Shown here: positions 8,241-19,621 of the stretch, one piece after another
Position numbering within the stretch: position 1 is the first letter of the stretch
Layout of the letters: each line of letters starts with the position of its first letter
Assembly: GCA_027488135.1 (NCBI GenBank)
Contig: JAIYCH010000104.1
Span: forward strand, 22,801-86,800
DNA from: Saprospiraceae bacterium
Lineage (GTDB): Bacteria > Bacteroidota > Bacteroidia > Chitinophagales > Saprospiraceae
Length of the DNA stretch: 64,000 nt
Reading direction: 5' to 3'
Position numbers and translations under genes: made by a program
The notes under the pieces: generated by a model
Database searches by the model: none
What the model saw: only the letters and a program-made list of their open reading frames with translations
What the model was told of the DNA's origin: nothing

Positions 8241-11200
8241 ATGCCGTTGAAACTTATTCAGATAGTAAAGGAACTAAACGTGGGCTTGTCCACACTCGTT
8301 GAGCATCTTGCCAAAAAAGGATACGAGGTGGAAAATAAACCCACCGCTAAAATAACAGACCAGATGTATTCTGAGCTGTTAAAAGAGTTCCAGAAATCAG
8401 GAGATATTAAACAACAGGCAAAATCAGTCAGTTTTGGTGCGGGGAAGACCGGAAAGGAAGAGCTTGAAGTTACTGCAACAGAAGCTCCTAAAGAGATTGT
8501 AGCGCCTGTTGTAGAGGAGAAATCAGGGAGACCAGAGGGAGCTTTTCAGTTGCAACGACCTACCGTTATTGGTAAAATCGATCTTTCCAGCCGTTTACAA
8601 CAAAGAACTAAAGAGAAAGAAAAATCTGAAGTCGTTGTACCAGCGGCGGTAAAAACGCCTGCAAAACCTAGTGAACCGCCTGTTAATCCACCAGCTTCTA
8701 CCATACCTGAAGCAAAAATTAAAGCAGAAGTACCCAAATTGGTACAAAAACCCTCTTCTGAGAAAGAAAAAAAATCAACGCCAGCATCAAACACCGTAGT
8801 AAGTTCATTACTGAATACGCCTGTTAAACCTGAAGTGCAGGCCATCAAAGTGTCACCACCAGTTGTCACTGAGGACGGAAATATGATGAGAGCGGAAACC
8901 CCTGAATTAAGAGGTTTAAAGATTTTAGGTAAAATTGATACCAATTCTTTCGATAGAAACAGAGGAAGAAGTAAGCCAGTAACTCCTCCACCCGCGGCAG
9001 CAAAACCAGCGGTGCCAGGCGGCAATCCTCCTGCTGCAGGTGCTAAACCACTAACTCCCGGCAGCCCTGAGTCAGAAGAAGCAAGAAGAAAACGCAAACG
9101 CAAACGCAAGAAAGTAGCTGGAGAAGGCACTCCCAATACCCAAAATACAGGACAAAGCCAGGGTAACAATCAAGGTAACAACCAGGGTTCAACCGCTAAT
9201 CAAGGTCAAGGCCAAGGTCAGGGTGCCAATAACAATCAACAAAATAATAGTAATAACAATAATCCGCAAAATAGACCTAATACAGGTGGACAAGGTGGAC
9301 AGAATTATCAAGGTCAGGGAGGTGCTCAACAAAGACGTCCTTCACCAGGTAACAATAGCGCAGGGCCTAATAATAACAGGCCACCAGTAAACAGACCAGC
9401 AACGGGAAGAGAGGAACCTAAAGAGGTATCTAAGAAAGAAATTGAGGATAAGATTAAAGCCACTATGGCTCGCCTTTCAGGAGGTGGAAAGAATAAACGC
9501 CAGAAGTTTCAGCGTGATAAGCGGGATCGTTTCAGAGAGAAACAGGAACAACTTGATCAAGACGAACTCACTGGTAAATTAGAGTTAACCGAGTTCATCT
9601 CCGCTCAGGAATTATCTAATCTTCTTGATGTTCCCATCTCTGAAGTTATTACCGTTTGTATGAATCTAGGCGTTATCGTCTCGATTAACCAACGTTTGGA
9701 CGCTGAAATAATTGAACTAGTTGCAGGTGAATTTGGCAGAGAAGTTGAGTTTATTTCTGTAGAAGAACAAGCCGATGAGGAAGTAGTTCTTGTCGAAGAT
9801 GATCCAGCCTTACTGATTCATCGCGCGCCTATCGTTACCGTAATGGGTCACGTGGATCATGGTAAAACATCTCTCTTAGATTATATTAGAAGCGCTAACG
9901 TAGTATCTGGAGAAGCAGGTGGAATCACCCAGCACATTGGTGCTTACGAGATGATTATCGGTGATAATAAAAAAATTACCTTCCTGGACACTCCAGGTCA
10001 CGAAGCTTTTACAGCGATGCGTGCCCGTGGTGCTAAAGTAACGGATATTGCCATTATTATCATTGCCGCAGACGATAGCATAATGCCTCAAACAAAGGAG
10101 GCTATTTCACATGCCCAGGCTGCCAACGTACCTATTATATTCGCCATCAATAAGGTAGATAAAGTAGGTGCTCAACCTGAAAAAATAAAACAAGAACTCG
10201 CTTCCATGAATCTTTTGGTAGAAGAATGGGGTGGAAAATACCAATCTCAGGATATTTCAGCCAAAACAGGCCTCGGTATTCCTGAAATATTGGAGAAAAT
10301 ATTATTGGAAGCGGAGATGCTTGAACTTAAAGCTAATCCTAACAGGTCTGCCGTGGGTACGGTTATTGAAGCTTCCCTTGACAAAGGTAGAGGTTATGTA
10401 ACCAAGCTTTTGGTTCAATATGGTACACTAAGAGATAAAGACTCTCTTGTAGCTGGTGAATTTGCTGGAAAAGTTAAAGCGTTGTTGAACGAGAGAGGAC
10501 AAAGAATTAAGTCTGCCGGACCGTCAACTCCAGTCTTAGTATTGGGCTTAACAGGTGCGCCTCAAGCGGGTGACCGATTCAAAGTAGTAGATTCCGATCA
10601 GGAGGCAAGGCAAATAGCGTCGAAAAGAGCGCAGATTACCAGAGAGCAAACTACCCGGGCTACAAAACGTATTTCTCTTGATGAAATAGGTCGTCGTTTA
10701 GCCCTTGGTAACTTCAAAGAACTTAAACTTATCGTTAAAGGTGACGTGGATGGTTCTATCGAAGCATTAGCCGATTCTCTTATCAAGTTGTCTATTGAGA
10801 AAGTTCAGGTAAATGTAATACACAAAGCAGTGGGTGGTATCATCGAGTCTGATGTCCTTCTCGCTTCCGCCTCAGATGCCATCATTATCGGTTTCCAGGT
10901 TCGACCTTCCTCCGGTGCAAGAAAACTTGCTGAAAAAGAGGGCGTTGAAATTAAAACCTACTCTATTATTTATGAAGCCATTGAAGAAGTTAAAGCAGCC
11001 ATCGAGGGTATGCTTGAACCTACCAAAGTGGAAACGGTCATAGGTATGGTGGAAATTAGAGAAATTTACAAGATTAGTAAAATCGGAACTATCGCTGGTT
11101 GCTACGTTCAAGAAGGTAAAATCAGTAGAAATAGTCATATCAGATTGGTGCGGGATGGCATTATTGTGTTCCCTACCAGAGAAAATACACACGGAGAGGT

Positions 11201-11348
11201 ATCTTCCCTCAAACGTTTCAAAGATGACGTTAAAGAGGTCAGAAATGGCATGGAATGCGGTCTATCCATAAAGAATTTCAATGAAATGAGAGTGGGTGAC
11301 ATTATTGAGGTGTACGAAATTACCGAGGTTAAACAACGATTGGATTAA
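8241..11348 (+). CDS. infB: Translation initiation factor IF-2
   Basis: IF-2 (1035 aa from this start) brings initiator tRNA to the 30S subunit and promotes subunit joining by GTP hydrolysis. An IF2_N domain ([19 protein letters not shown]) opens the protein. Then comes a long low-complexity linker, rich first in K/P/E and then in Q, N and G around 9145-9400, and a second IF2_N domain. The G domain shows GHVDHGKTS (G1), DTPGHEAF (G3) and NKVDK (G4), followed by the C-terminal domains. I chose the ATG at 8241 because the family N-terminus begins there and a -7 box overlaps the longer frame starting at 8214. Confidence 0.97.
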   Translation: MPLKLIQIVKELNVGLSTLVEHLAKKGYEVENKPTAKITDQMYSELLKEFQKSGDIKQQAKSVSFGAGKTGKEELEVTATEAPKEIVAPVVEEKSGRPEGAFQLQRPTVIGKIDLSSRLQQRTKEKEKSEVVVPAAVKTPAKPSEPPVNPPASTIPEAKIKAEVPKLVQKPSSEKEKKSTPASNTVVSSLLNTPVKPEVQAIKVSPPVVTEDGNMMRAETPELRGLKILGKIDTNSFDRNRGRSKPVTPPPAAAKPAVPGGNPPAAGAKPLTPGSPESEEARRKRKRKRKKVAGEGTPNTQNTGQSQGNNQGNNQGSTANQGQGQGQGANNNQQNNSNNNNPQNRPNTGGQGGQNYQGQGGAQQRRPSPGNNSAGPNNNRPPVNRPATGREEPKEVSKKEIEDKIKATMARLSGGGKNKRQKFQRDKRDRFREKQEQLDQDELTGKLELTEFISAQELSNLLDVPISEVITVCMNLGVIVSINQRLDAEIIELVAGEFGREVEFISVEEQADEEVVLVEDDPALLIHRAPIVTVMGHVDHGKTSLLDYIRSANVVSGEAGGITQHIGAYEMIIGDNKKITFLDTPGHEAFTAMRARGAKVTDIAIIIIAADDSIMPQTKEAISHAQAANVPIIFAINKVDKVGAQPEKIKQELASMNLLVEEWGGKYQSQDISAKTGLGIPEILEKILLEAEMLELKANPNRSAVGTVIEASLDKGRGYVTKLLVQYGTLRDKDSLVAGEFAGKVKALLNERGQRIKSAGPSTPVLVLGLTGAPQAGDRFKVVDSDQEARQIASKRAQITREQTTRATKRISLDEIGRRLALGNFKELKLIVKGDVDGSIEALADSLIKLSIEKVQVNVIHKAVGGIIESDVLLASASDAIIIGFQVRPSSGARKLAEKEGVEIKTYSIIYEAIEEVKAAIEGMLEPTKVETVIGMVEIREIYKISKIGTIAGCYVQEGKISRNSHIRLVRDGIIVFPTRENTHGEVSSLKRFKDDVKEVRNGMECGLSIKNFNEMRVGDIIEVYEITEVKQRLD

Positions 11349-11365
11349 TAAATAATCCTTTATAT

Positions 11366-11752
11366 ATGCTTTCGCGAATCAAGAAATATGCCGTGTTCTT
11401 TTCAGAATCTAGTTTCTGGAACACGGTACAATCTTACGCAAAGAAAATAGGCGTGCAATCCCTTTATTCTTCTTTGCTCCTTTTCTATGCTTTTAAACGG
11501 AAAGAAACCCCAACATGGGCCAAGAACATAATCATTGGCGTGTTGGGGTATCTTATTGCTCCCATAGATTTAATCCCCGACCTAACTCCTTTCATTGGAT
11601 ATACAGACGATCTGGGTGTTTTAGGCATAGGACTAGTAGCGATTGCTTCTTATATCAATGATGCCGTGAAACTTCAAGCCAAAACTACATTGAAACTATG
11701 GTTTAGTAATTATGATCCAGCTGAGATTGAAAATATAGATTCAAAACTATAA
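11366..11752 (+). CDS. DUF1232 (YkvA-type) membrane protein
   Basis: A 128 aa protein with the DUF1232 core: GVLGYLIAPIDLIPDL, then YTDDLGVLGIGLVAIASYI. The repeated P-D-L pattern flanks short hydrophobic segments, so it is probably inner-membrane associated. The biochemical role of the family is unknown. It starts 17 bp after infB and may be co-transcribed with it. Its stop codon abuts the stop of the convergent subtilase, the two reading frames overlapping by 6 bp. Confidence 0.85.
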   Translation: MLSRIKKYAVFFSESSFWNTVQSYAKKIGVQSLYSSLLLFYAFKRKETPTWAKNIIIGVLGYLIAPIDLIPDLTPFIGYTDDLGVLGIGLVAIASYINDAVKLQAKTTLKLWFSNYDPAEIENIDSKL

Positions 11753-14419
11753 TATAGATATTCTATGGGTGTAAACCCCCTTTGATCCCTGAAAAACTAA
11801 GTTGTATTGACCAGCGAGTACCTTTTTTCCTTCCCAACGATACTCTTTTACCCCCTTTTGTAAGTACACTTTAGAAACAGTTTGCCCTAAGGTATTCATC
11901 AAAGTGACAGATTCCCAAAGATGATCTTCTTGGAATTTTATTGAAAATACCCCTTCACTGGGATTAGGAAACACCATAATATTAGCCGTCGGAAGGATAG
12001 GTACAGTATTCACAGCATGGCTGAAATTCACACAAAAATCTTCTATCTCTCCAAAAAATTCCACAGGAAAAACACAGGCTCCCGGTTCTTGCCGGTACTG
12101 CATCACTACACGCATGCGTGTGGAACCCAATGTCGCAGAAGCAGGAATACTCAAAATGGAGGTAACTAATCCTTTTTTAGGTGAACCTGAATTAAATAAT
12201 TCCTCCTCATTTGTAAAAGAACCGTCTTGATTAAGATCAATCCAAACGATAAAAAATTCGTCGTAAGCGGTACTTAAATAGCCTGGTTCTAAGGTTAAAG
12301 GATAAGAAGTACCTGGTTTTAAAGTGGGGCCATTTTTTCTCGTAAAATCACCATATCCGTCTTTACCTGATAAATGGACAAAGTCTCCTATTTTTACTTG
12401 TGCAATCCATTCATTTTCTGCACTTACAATGGTTATTCCCTTAGGAATACAATAATTTTTCTCCAGACAATTTCCACAACCCGTCGTTTTAAACTTAAAT
12501 GAGCTACTGAAGGTTATTTGATTTGAAGCACACAAACTTCTTATTTGAACATCATATTCCGAGCAAGAAGATAATCCACGAATCGACGCACCATTTTGTG
12601 ATACTTGCAAAGTTTGCCAGGCAGAAGAAAGAGAATCTTTTGATAATTTCCAGCGAACAAGGTAAGCGGACGCCGCAGTCACCTTTTCCCATCTTAATAC
12701 AAGTTCTGTATTTCCGATACTTACGGATTCAATATTGGCTGGATTTTTACAACAACCATCTGTTTTAAAAACAACTGTCTGACTTGCAGGATTTTCCCCA
12801 TTGATGCAAGTCCTGTTCAATGCTATTTCATAATCAGTGCATGGCAATAATCCAGCAATAGATAAAGGGTTCTTATTATTTGGCAGAGACATCCATGAAG
12901 TATCTCCATTTTTTCTAAAAAATAAATCTATATTTTTGATACTATCATTTGAGATCCATGACAATTGTACTTCGGTAGTAGATACATTACCCACCTCAAT
13001 TTTAGCAATAGGGGGACATTTACCGCAACTATCTAAAAGAAAACGGATACTTTTCTCCATATTCAGAACGCCGCCAGAACTCACTTTATTCACTAAACTA
13101 TCCAAAACAGATACACCGCCCAGCAGGGCTTTTCTGACTAATCTTGCAGCGGCGGCAGGATCATTTCGAGATAAAACCGCTAAAGTTGGGCAGGGAGAAG
13201 CGTAAAGAAGCCCAATGGCTCCTGCAATTTGAGGAGAAACAAACGAATTACCACTTTGCTTTGCGTAGCCACCTTTATCGGCAGTGGTCAATAAATTAAA
13301 GCCCAAAGAAGTAATATCTATGGATCTTTTACCATAACCGTATCTCAGTTCACCTTTATCGGAAATAGCCGTTGCCGAGATCATAAAATCACTTGGGCAA
13401 GTGGTAGGTATATCCCCGGAAACATCTACGTCGATGCTTTGATTAATGGTTGCTGCGACATTTAAGATACCTACTTCACCGAGCGCATTATAAAAATTAC
13501 ACCAAATAGGAAAATCCTCTGGTTTTCTTTTATCTATACCCCATGAGGTATTGGTTGCTACAACAAAAGCCCCCTTCTTACCTTTTGATTCATTATACAA
13601 TTTTCTCATAACCAAAGGATAAGAATAAGCTTCAATGGCCCTGCTTTCCGACAGTACATTGGCAATCTGGGAAGTTACCACCATCAGTTTAACCTTCCAG
13701 TTAATGCCTGTTATACCCGTTTTATTATTACCCGTCGCACCAATTAATCCAGCTACAGGCGTGCCATGAAAATTAATATAACTGACTTCGTCCGATTTAA
13801 AGTCAACATTCCAACCTAGATAATCGTCTATGTAACCATTTCCGTCGTCATCTCTGTTATTATCTGGAACTTCCGCCTGATTTACCCAAAGATTATCTTT
13901 CAGATCGGGATGAAGTATATCTACCCCATTATCAATAACGCAAATAACAATGGTATCACCGCTTGGAGTAATGCCCCCCTGCGTTACATTCCAGGCTTCA
14001 ACAGCTTTTATATCCAGACCTAACAGACCTCCGTTTTGTCCTTTATTTTGCAAATAATATTGCTGAGAAAACAAAGAGTCGTTAGGAATAACGCTCCGTA
14101 ATTTTATGTAATGATTTCTTTGTACAAATCTGATATTAGGCTGCTGTTTTAAAAAACGAAGCGCTTCATTTTCAGATACTAAAGAAGGGTTAATATTTAA
14201 CTGATAAATATTAAGTGGTTCAGAAAGCATTTTAACAGCAGAAATGCCTGTTGCTTTTTTTTCTAAAGCAAGCGAGTTAAACCATTGCAATGCTGATACC
14301 TCAGGATTGAACTGCACTAAAAACTCATTTGGCACGTAATCAGCCTCTTGAGCTCTTAGCTGAAAAGGAGCGAAGAGACAAACGAGAAGAACAATATTCA
14401 AACGTATAAACAACATCAT
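11747..14419 (-). CDS. S8 subtilisin-like protease with FnIII, GEVED and T9SS sorting domains
   Basis: A multidomain exported protease (890 aa from this start). In order: a signal peptide ending near RAQ, an I9-like propeptide region, a subtilase domain, two fibronectin-III-like modules (each ending in a cysteine pair), a GEVED domain (WIDLNQDGSFTNEEE to GEIEDFCVNF), and a C-terminal type A sorting domain (VFPNPSEGVFSIKF). The catalytic triad is visible: Asp in VICVIDNGVD, His in NFHGTPVAGL and Ser in GNSFVSPQIAG. The sorting domain implies secretion by the type IX system and surface attachment or release. The ATG at 14419 gives a clean signal peptide; a start at 14458 is possible. Confidence 0.92.
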   Translation of the reverse strand: MMLFIRLNIVLLVCLFAPFQLRAQEADYVPNEFLVQFNPEVSALQWFNSLALEKKATGISAVKMLSEPLNIYQLNINPSLVSENEALRFLKQQPNIRFVQRNHYIKLRSVIPNDSLFSQQYYLQNKGQNGGLLGLDIKAVEAWNVTQGGITPSGDTIVICVIDNGVDILHPDLKDNLWVNQAEVPDNNRDDDGNGYIDDYLGWNVDFKSDEVSYINFHGTPVAGLIGATGNNKTGITGINWKVKLMVVTSQIANVLSESRAIEAYSYPLVMRKLYNESKGKKGAFVVATNTSWGIDKRKPEDFPIWCNFYNALGEVGILNVAATINQSIDVDVSGDIPTTCPSDFMISATAISDKGELRYGYGKRSIDITSLGFNLLTTADKGGYAKQSGNSFVSPQIAGAIGLLYASPCPTLAVLSRNDPAAAARLVRKALLGGVSVLDSLVNKVSSGGVLNMEKSIRFLLDSCGKCPPIAKIEVGNVSTTEVQLSWISNDSIKNIDLFFRKNGDTSWMSLPNNKNPLSIAGLLPCTDYEIALNRTCINGENPASQTVVFKTDGCCKNPANIESVSIGNTELVLRWEKVTAASAYLVRWKLSKDSLSSAWQTLQVSQNGASIRGLSSCSEYDVQIRSLCASNQITFSSSFKFKTTGCGNCLEKNYCIPKGITIVSAENEWIAQVKIGDFVHLSGKDGYGDFTRKNGPTLKPGTSYPLTLEPGYLSTAYDEFFIVWIDLNQDGSFTNEEELFNSGSPKKGLVTSILSIPASATLGSTRMRVVMQYRQEPGACVFPVEFFGEIEDFCVNFSHAVNTVPILPTANIMVFPNPSEGVFSIKFQEDHLWESVTLMNTLGQTVSKVYLQKGVKEYRWEGKKVLAGQYNLVFQGSKGVYTHRISIL

Positions 14420-14544
14420 TTTCTTACATTCCAATCTAAACGGGTAAGGTTTAAACATCTGGGCATAGTTAACAATGGTTTAAATTAAGAAATTATTCTA
14501 TAGAAACTGCATTTCTAATAAATTATTCTGTTTTAGGAACCAAA

Positions 14545-16569
14545 TTAACCGTTCATAGAGGAAAGAAATTCATCATTTGATTTAGTTCCCACCATGTGTT
14601 TGCGAAGAAAATCCATGGCTTCTTCCGGCTTCATATCTGCCAGGTGATTCCTCAGAATAAACATTCTCTGCAGGGTTTCCTTGTCTAACAACAAATCTTC
14701 CCGTCTGGTAGATGATTTTGTAAGATCTATAGAAGGGAACATCCGTTTATTTGCCAGACCTCTGTCTAGTTGAAGCTCCATATTACCAGTACCTTTAAAC
14801 TCTTCGAAGATGACACCGTCCATTTTTGAACCTGTGTCAATAAGGGCTGTGGCAAGGATAGTCAGAGATCCTCCACCTTCGATATTTCTGGCTGCGCCGA
14901 AAAATTTCTTTGGTTTATGGAGAGCATTGGCCTCTACCCCACCCGAGAGAACTTTTCCGCTTGCGGGGGCGACGGTATTGTAGGCCCTTGCTAAACGAGT
15001 AATTGAATCGAGCATTATCACCACATCGTGACCACTCTCCACCAATCGCTTTGCTTTTTCTAAAACCAAATTAGCTACTCTAACATGATTTTCAGCGGGT
15101 TCATCAAAAGTGGAAGCGATAACTTCAGCATTCACACTTCTTTTAAAATCAGTAACTTCCTCAGGACGTTCATCAATGAGAAGAACGATAATATAGCATT
15201 CTGGATTATTTTTAGAGATAGCATTCGCTAAATCTTTCAAAAGAAAAGTCTTACCTGTTTTTGGTTGGGCGACGATAAGACCGCGCTGACCTTTCCCGAT
15301 AGGCGTAAACAAATCAATCATTCTATTGCCCATATCTTTTCCTGAAGACGAAGCGGTGAGCTTAAATTTCTCGGTAGGAAAAAGGGGTGTTAGATAATCA
15401 AAAGGAATTCTTTCTTTTATATTATCTGGATTGGCCCCATTTATTTTTGACACCTTTAGTAATGCAAAATATTTTTCACCTTCTTTAGGTGGCCTTAAAG
15501 TCCCTTTGATGGTATCTCCTGTTCTTAGCCCAAACAGTTTAATTTGAGAAGGAGAAACGTAAACATCATCGGGTGAGGACAAATAATTATAATCCGACGA
15601 GCGCAAGAAACCATAACCATCTGGCATCATCTCTAAACTTCCTTCGCTCTCTATAATTCCGTCTAATTCAGGTTCGAACTTGATTACTGGCGGAGGTGGA
15701 GGAGGTGCTGGTTGAGGGTTTACTGGCTGCTGCGGGATAGGTGCCTCTGGATTATTTGCATCCGTAACTAAAGGCTTTCTATTATCTCTCAGAGGTGCTC
15801 TATTGTCTCTATGTATAACTGCTGGCCTTTGAACGAGTGCTGGAGGGGTTCTTTGAACTTCACCATCTTCTCTTCTTTTTCTGAGAATTCTTCTGTTTTC
15901 AGCCTCCATATTCTCGGGAATAGGCGCGATTTCCGCTGCTCCTGGTTTGTCCCACAACTCTTTAGAGGCTAAATTTTTCCTTCCGTCATTTTCAATCTCC
16001 AGCGATTTATTTTCGGATAGACTATTTTCTATATTTCTTCTGGCGCTTGTAAAATCTCTTTTATCTGGTAAACTGGCATTACCCTCCTGATTTGATTCCC
16101 TGCCTGGAGAACTTCGACGTACGCTGGGAAATTCGCGTCTGTTCAACTTATTATCTATAAGAGGCAAAGATTCCTGCGTTGGATTAACTCTTCTCACTCT
16201 TTGTAATTCTCTGGGAACTTCGCGATTTTCCTCCTCCTTTGGAAGAGATTCCTCCTGAGGAGGCGTGTTAACAAGAGAAACTTCCTGATCCTTCACATCA
16301 ACGGGAGGGTTTTCCGGCTGTGAAAACGACGTTTCCTCCACCTTATCAAAATCAATTCGAAACTGTTCTGGTTTTGGATTAACAGGAGGAGTTACCAATG
16401 GACTAACAACCTTTTCCGATGCAACACCTGCTAAGGCTTGCTGGTCGAGAATTTTATAAACTAACTCTTTTTTGGTTAATTTCTTGAATCCTAGTACTCG
16501 CATTTCTTCCGCTAAATCGCGTAATTCGGGTACCAACATTTCATTGAGCTGGACAATGTCGTATTGCAT
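14545..16569 (-). CDS. rho: Transcription termination factor Rho with long disordered insert
   Basis: Rho (674 aa) is the hexameric RNA helicase that ends transcription at rho-dependent sites. It has a Rho_N/SAP-like start ([17 protein letters not shown]), then a linker of about 250 residues rich in R, N, E and P. Next are the cold-shock-like RNA-binding domain and the RecA-like ATPase, with Walker A QPKTGKT, Walker [17 protein letters not shown] and the R-loop region [18 protein letters not shown]. coli Rho is about 420 aa, so the linker is the extra part. I chose the ATG at 16569 because the conserved N-terminus begins there; the longer frame adds 27 unlike residues. Confidence 0.96.
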   Translation of the reverse strand: MQYDIVQLNEMLVPELRDLAEEMRVLGFKKLTKKELVYKILDQQALAGVASEKVVSPLVTPPVNPKPEQFRIDFDKVEETSFSQPENPPVDVKDQEVSLVNTPPQEESLPKEEENREVPRELQRVRRVNPTQESLPLIDNKLNRREFPSVRRSSPGRESNQEGNASLPDKRDFTSARRNIENSLSENKSLEIENDGRKNLASKELWDKPGAAEIAPIPENMEAENRRILRKRREDGEVQRTPPALVQRPAVIHRDNRAPLRDNRKPLVTDANNPEAPIPQQPVNPQPAPPPPPPVIKFEPELDGIIESEGSLEMMPDGYGFLRSSDYNYLSSPDDVYVSPSQIKLFGLRTGDTIKGTLRPPKEGEKYFALLKVSKINGANPDNIKERIPFDYLTPLFPTEKFKLTASSSGKDMGNRMIDLFTPIGKGQRGLIVAQPKTGKTFLLKDLANAISKNNPECYIIVLLIDERPEEVTDFKRSVNAEVIASTFDEPAENHVRVANLVLEKAKRLVESGHDVVIMLDSITRLARAYNTVAPASGKVLSGGVEANALHKPKKFFGAARNIEGGGSLTILATALIDTGSKMDGVIFEEFKGTGNMELQLDRGLANKRMFPSIDLTKSSTRREDLLLDKETLQRMFILRNHLADMKPEEAMDFLRKHMVGTKSNDEFLSSMNG

Positions 16570-16813
16570 GAATAAAACTTTAAGAAAACAGGAGATTCGC
16601 TCGTCGAACCATATAGAATAATTAATAGAACTGAAATTTTCCTTTCCCACTAAGAGAAAGATATTTTATTTTTACCAAAAAATATCCTAAAGAAGAAGCT
16701 AGTGTAAAAGAAGCTAATCTATATTGAAAGGAAAAAACAGGGTGAATTTTCGATTTCCTTTACATACAAGGAAACATTGAGACAAAAATAGATTAATTTT
16801 TTACACTAAGTAT

Positions 16814-16821
16814 TATCTTTG
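16814..16821 (+). promoter_or_regulatory. Bacteroidota -7 box for serS (TATCTTTG)
   Basis: TATCTTTG is a perfect TAnnTTTG match, about 93 bp before the serS ATG. No clear TTTG lies at the expected -33 distance; the region is T/A-rich. The roughly 85-base leader has no T-box-like structure that I could recognise. Confidence 0.55.
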
Positions 16822-16913
16822 CAAAAAATTTACTTAATGAGTCAATTTTTTTCAATTATAAAGACAAAAAGAACTCTTTAAAGTTCATTAAAGAGAAAAA
16901 GGGAAGTAAAGTT

Positions 16914-18188
16914 ATGTTGCAAATTAGCGTTATCCGTCAAAATCAGTTAGAAGTCATTGAAGGACTTGGCAAGAAAAATGTGCCCGATGCTGCTGAAAAA
17001 ATAGCTGAAATTCTTCAGCTTGATGATCAGCGCAAGCAATGGCGAACCGAACTTGAGAAGTTACTTACTGATCGAAATCAGTTCTCTGATGAAGTTGGAA
17101 AACGGTATAAAGAAGGGGATAAAGAAGGTGCTGATGCTATTAAAGTCAAAGTAAATGCGCTCAAAGACAAAACGGCCGAACTGGAGGTACTTTTAGGGAA
17201 CATAGAAAAAGACCTGGATGGTTTACTTTATTTGATTCCCAATCTTCCCCATACCAGCGTTCCTCCCGGCAAAACGCCTGACGATAATGAGGAGTATCAA
17301 TCGTGGACTGCCGAACTTCCTGTTTTAAGTGAACAGGCGCTACCCCACTGGGATTTAGCTAAAAAATATAACCTTTTCGATTTAGAACTGGGCGTAAAAA
17401 TTACCGGAAGTGGATTCCCCGTTTATCGAGGCAAGGGGGCAAAATTACAACGTGCACTCATTCAGTTTTTTTTAGATGAAGCTGTAGATGCTGGTTATGA
17501 GGAAATTATGCCGCCATTATTGGTGAATGAAGCTTCTGCCACAGCCACTGGTCAACTCCCCGATAAAGAAGGGCAAATGTATTATGTAGCCAAAGACGAC
17601 CTTTACCTCATACCAACCGCTGAAGTACCCATAACCAATATTTTGCGTGACGTTATTCTGGACGCAGCGAAACTTCCAGTAAAAATGTGCGGTTACACCC
17701 CATGTTTTAGAAGAGAAGCCGGTTCTTACGGCGCGCATGTCAGGGGACTAAACCGGGTTCACCAGTTTGACAAGGTTGAAATTGTTCAAGTTGCTCATCC
17801 AGATCAATCCTATCAGGTTTTTGATCAAATGATTCAGCATGTTAGTCAAATTTTAGCCAAATTGGAACTACCTTACAGAATATTGCGCCTATGTGGTGGC
17901 GATATGTCTTTTTCCTCCGCTTTGACCTATGATTTTGAGGTGTATTCTGCTGGTCAAAAAAGATGGTTAGAAGTAAGTTCTGTCTCAAACTTTGAAACAT
18001 TTCAAAGTAACAGGTTAAAATTAAGATTCAAAGACGGCAAACAATCCAGACTCGCGCACACCCTGAATGGAAGTGCATTGGCTTTAGCCCGCATTGTAGC
18101 TGCTTTGTTGGAAAATAATCAAACAGACGATGGTATTGTTATTCCTAAAGCCTTGATTCCCTATACAGGTTTCGACCGTATATCTTGA
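16914..18188 (+). CDS. serS: Seryl-tRNA synthetase
   Basis: SerRS (424 aa) charges tRNA-Ser with serine. Residues about 1-110 form the N-terminal antiparallel coiled coil that grips the long variable arm of tRNA-Ser. The class II catalytic core follows, with motif 2 (CFRREAGSYGAHVRGLNRVHQFDKVE region) and motif 3 (SALALARIVAALLENNQ). The TAEVPITN serine-site stretch is present. Length and start are normal. It leads a plus-strand set that continues with a peptidase, frr and rpmH. Confidence 0.98.
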   Translation: MLQISVIRQNQLEVIEGLGKKNVPDAAEKIAEILQLDDQRKQWRTELEKLLTDRNQFSDEVGKRYKEGDKEGADAIKVKVNALKDKTAELEVLLGNIEKDLDGLLYLIPNLPHTSVPPGKTPDDNEEYQSWTAELPVLSEQALPHWDLAKKYNLFDLELGVKITGSGFPVYRGKGAKLQRALIQFFLDEAVDAGYEEIMPPLLVNEASATATGQLPDKEGQMYYVAKDDLYLIPTAEVPITNILRDVILDAAKLPVKMCGYTPCFRREAGSYGAHVRGLNRVHQFDKVEIVQVAHPDQSYQVFDQMIQHVSQILAKLELPYRILRLCGGDMSFSSALTYDFEVYSAGQKRWLEVSSVSNFETFQSNRLKLRFKDGKQSRLAHTLNGSALALARIVAALLENNQTDDGIVIPKALIPYTGFDRIS

Positions 18189-18244
18189 CTTTATTGTAAA
18201 CTAAATTTTAAGGAATTACGTTATAACCCTAAAAAATTCAAATC

Positions 18245-18931
18245 ATGGGATATTTTATTTTAGCAGGTTTGTTATCATTGGTTGGTTTTATCATCAGCCA
18301 GAAATTAAAAAATAAATTCAGGCATTATAGCCAAATTGGAATTCGCTCCGGATTATCCGGGCGCGAAATAGCTGAAAATATGCTGAAGTATTATGGTATT
18401 CATGACGTTCGCATAGAAGAAGGACACGGCATGCTGACAGACCATTATAATCCTATGTCTAAAGTTGTCAATTTAAGTCCCGATGTATTTAATGGAAGAA
18501 CCATTGCCGCCGCAGCCGTTGCAGCACACGAATGCGGTCATGCGGTGCAACACAACCAGGCCTATGCCTGGTTAACCATGCGTTCAGCCGTTGTACCTAT
18601 AGTAAATATTGCCTCATCACTGCAACAGTGGCTTTTAATGTTAGCCCTCGGTTTATTTGGATCTGGTGGCAATCAAACCATTTTGTTTATCACCATGCTT
18701 ACCTTTTTAGTAACGGCAGTATTTAGCTTAATCACCTTACCGGTGGAATTTGATGCTTCCAAAAGAGCCTTGGTGTGGTTAAATCACTCCGGCATTACCC
18801 ATGGGGCAGAACAAGAAGGAGCTAAGGACGCATTATGGTGGGCTGCCATGACTTATGTATCTGCTGCATTTTCTGCTTTAGTTATGTTATTGTATTTCGC
18901 TCTTCGTTTCTTTGGATCTTCCAATGACTAA
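18245..18931 (+). CDS. YugP-type zinc metallopeptidase (membrane)
   Basis: A 228 aa membrane protein of the Zn_peptidase_2 (YugP) family. It has one N-terminal transmembrane segment, the zinc motif HECGH (in AAVAAHECGHAVQH, near residue 98), and two or three C-terminal hydrophobic segments. The upstream stretch SGREIAENMLKYYGIHDV is also typical. The family's substrates are not established. It lies 56 bp after serS. Confidence 0.9.
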   Translation: MGYFILAGLLSLVGFIISQKLKNKFRHYSQIGIRSGLSGREIAENMLKYYGIHDVRIEEGHGMLTDHYNPMSKVVNLSPDVFNGRTIAAAAVAAHECGHAVQHNQAYAWLTMRSAVVPIVNIASSLQQWLLMLALGLFGSGGNQTILFITMLTFLVTAVFSLITLPVEFDASKRALVWLNHSGITHGAEQEGAKDALWWAAMTYVSAAFSALVMLLYFALRFFGSSND

Positions 18932-18979
18932 CAGCGCAAAAAGAAATTATTTTTAATTCTGGTAATAATCCATACAGCT

Positions 18980-19543
18980 ATGTTGGAAGAAGTAAATTTT
19001 TTAGTGGAAACGGCCGAAGAAGCCATGGAAAAAGCGTTGGATCATCTCAATAAAGAGTTAGGGAAAATCACAACGGGCAAAGCTACCCCAGCGATTGTCA
19101 GAGATTTGTTGGTGAACTACTATGGTACGCCAACGCCTATGAATCAAGTAGCCAATATTTCAACCTCCGATGCACGGTCTCTGGTTATCCAACCCTGGGA
19201 AAAATCTATGTTAGCACCTATCGAAAGGTCTATTTTTGAGGCAAATCTTGGTGTAACGCCTATGAATGATGGTGAAGTAGTGCGTTTATCATTTCCCCCT
19301 CTTACAGAGGAACGTCGTCGCGATTTAGTTAAAAAATCAAAGGCTCTGGGCGAAGATGCTAAAGTTAGCTCCCGCTCTTCCAGAAGGGAAGCTATGGAGG
19401 GTATTAAGAAGGCCGTTAAAGATGGTTTTTCAGAAGACGAAGGAAAAAAACGGGAGGAAACCGTTCAGCAACTCACTGATAAACACATTAAAAAAATTGA
19501 CGAACTACTAGATATAAAGGAAAAAGAAATAATGACCGTTTAG
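18980..19543 (+). CDS. frr: Ribosome recycling factor
   Basis: RRF (187 aa) splits post-termination ribosomes together with EF-G. Family motifs are visible: GKATPAIVRDLLVNYYGTPTP, the WEKSMLAPIERSI hinge and LTEERRRDLVKK. Length is normal (about 185 aa). It follows the YugP-type peptidase by 48 bp and precedes rpmH by 78 bp. Confidence 0.97.
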   Translation: MLEEVNFLVETAEEAMEKALDHLNKELGKITTGKATPAIVRDLLVNYYGTPTPMNQVANISTSDARSLVIQPWEKSMLAPIERSIFEANLGVTPMNDGEVVRLSFPPLTEERRRDLVKKSKALGEDAKVSSRSSRREAMEGIKKAVKDGFSEDEGKKREETVQQLTDKHIKKIDELLDIKEKEIMTV

Positions 19544-19546
19544 ATT

Positions 19547-19576
19547 TTTGTTTTTTGTAAAAAAATGATACTTTTG
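19547..19576 (+). promoter_or_regulatory. Full Bacteroidota promoter for rpmH
   Basis: A TTTG at 19547-19550 is followed after 18 bp by TACTTTTG at 19569-19576, matching the TTTG-N17-23-TAnnTTTG form. It is one of the cleanest promoters in the window. The predicted leader before rpmH is about 38 bases. Confidence 0.65.
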
Positions 19577-19621
19577 CAAACATTTTGAATTAATTGAGCA
19601 TATTGCTTAAAAATAACAGCA

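Noticed and set aside
8546..9169. 207-codon minus-strand frame opposite infB
   Set aside because: It is the antisense of the low-complexity IF-2 linker, giving a G/F/L-rich product with no domain.
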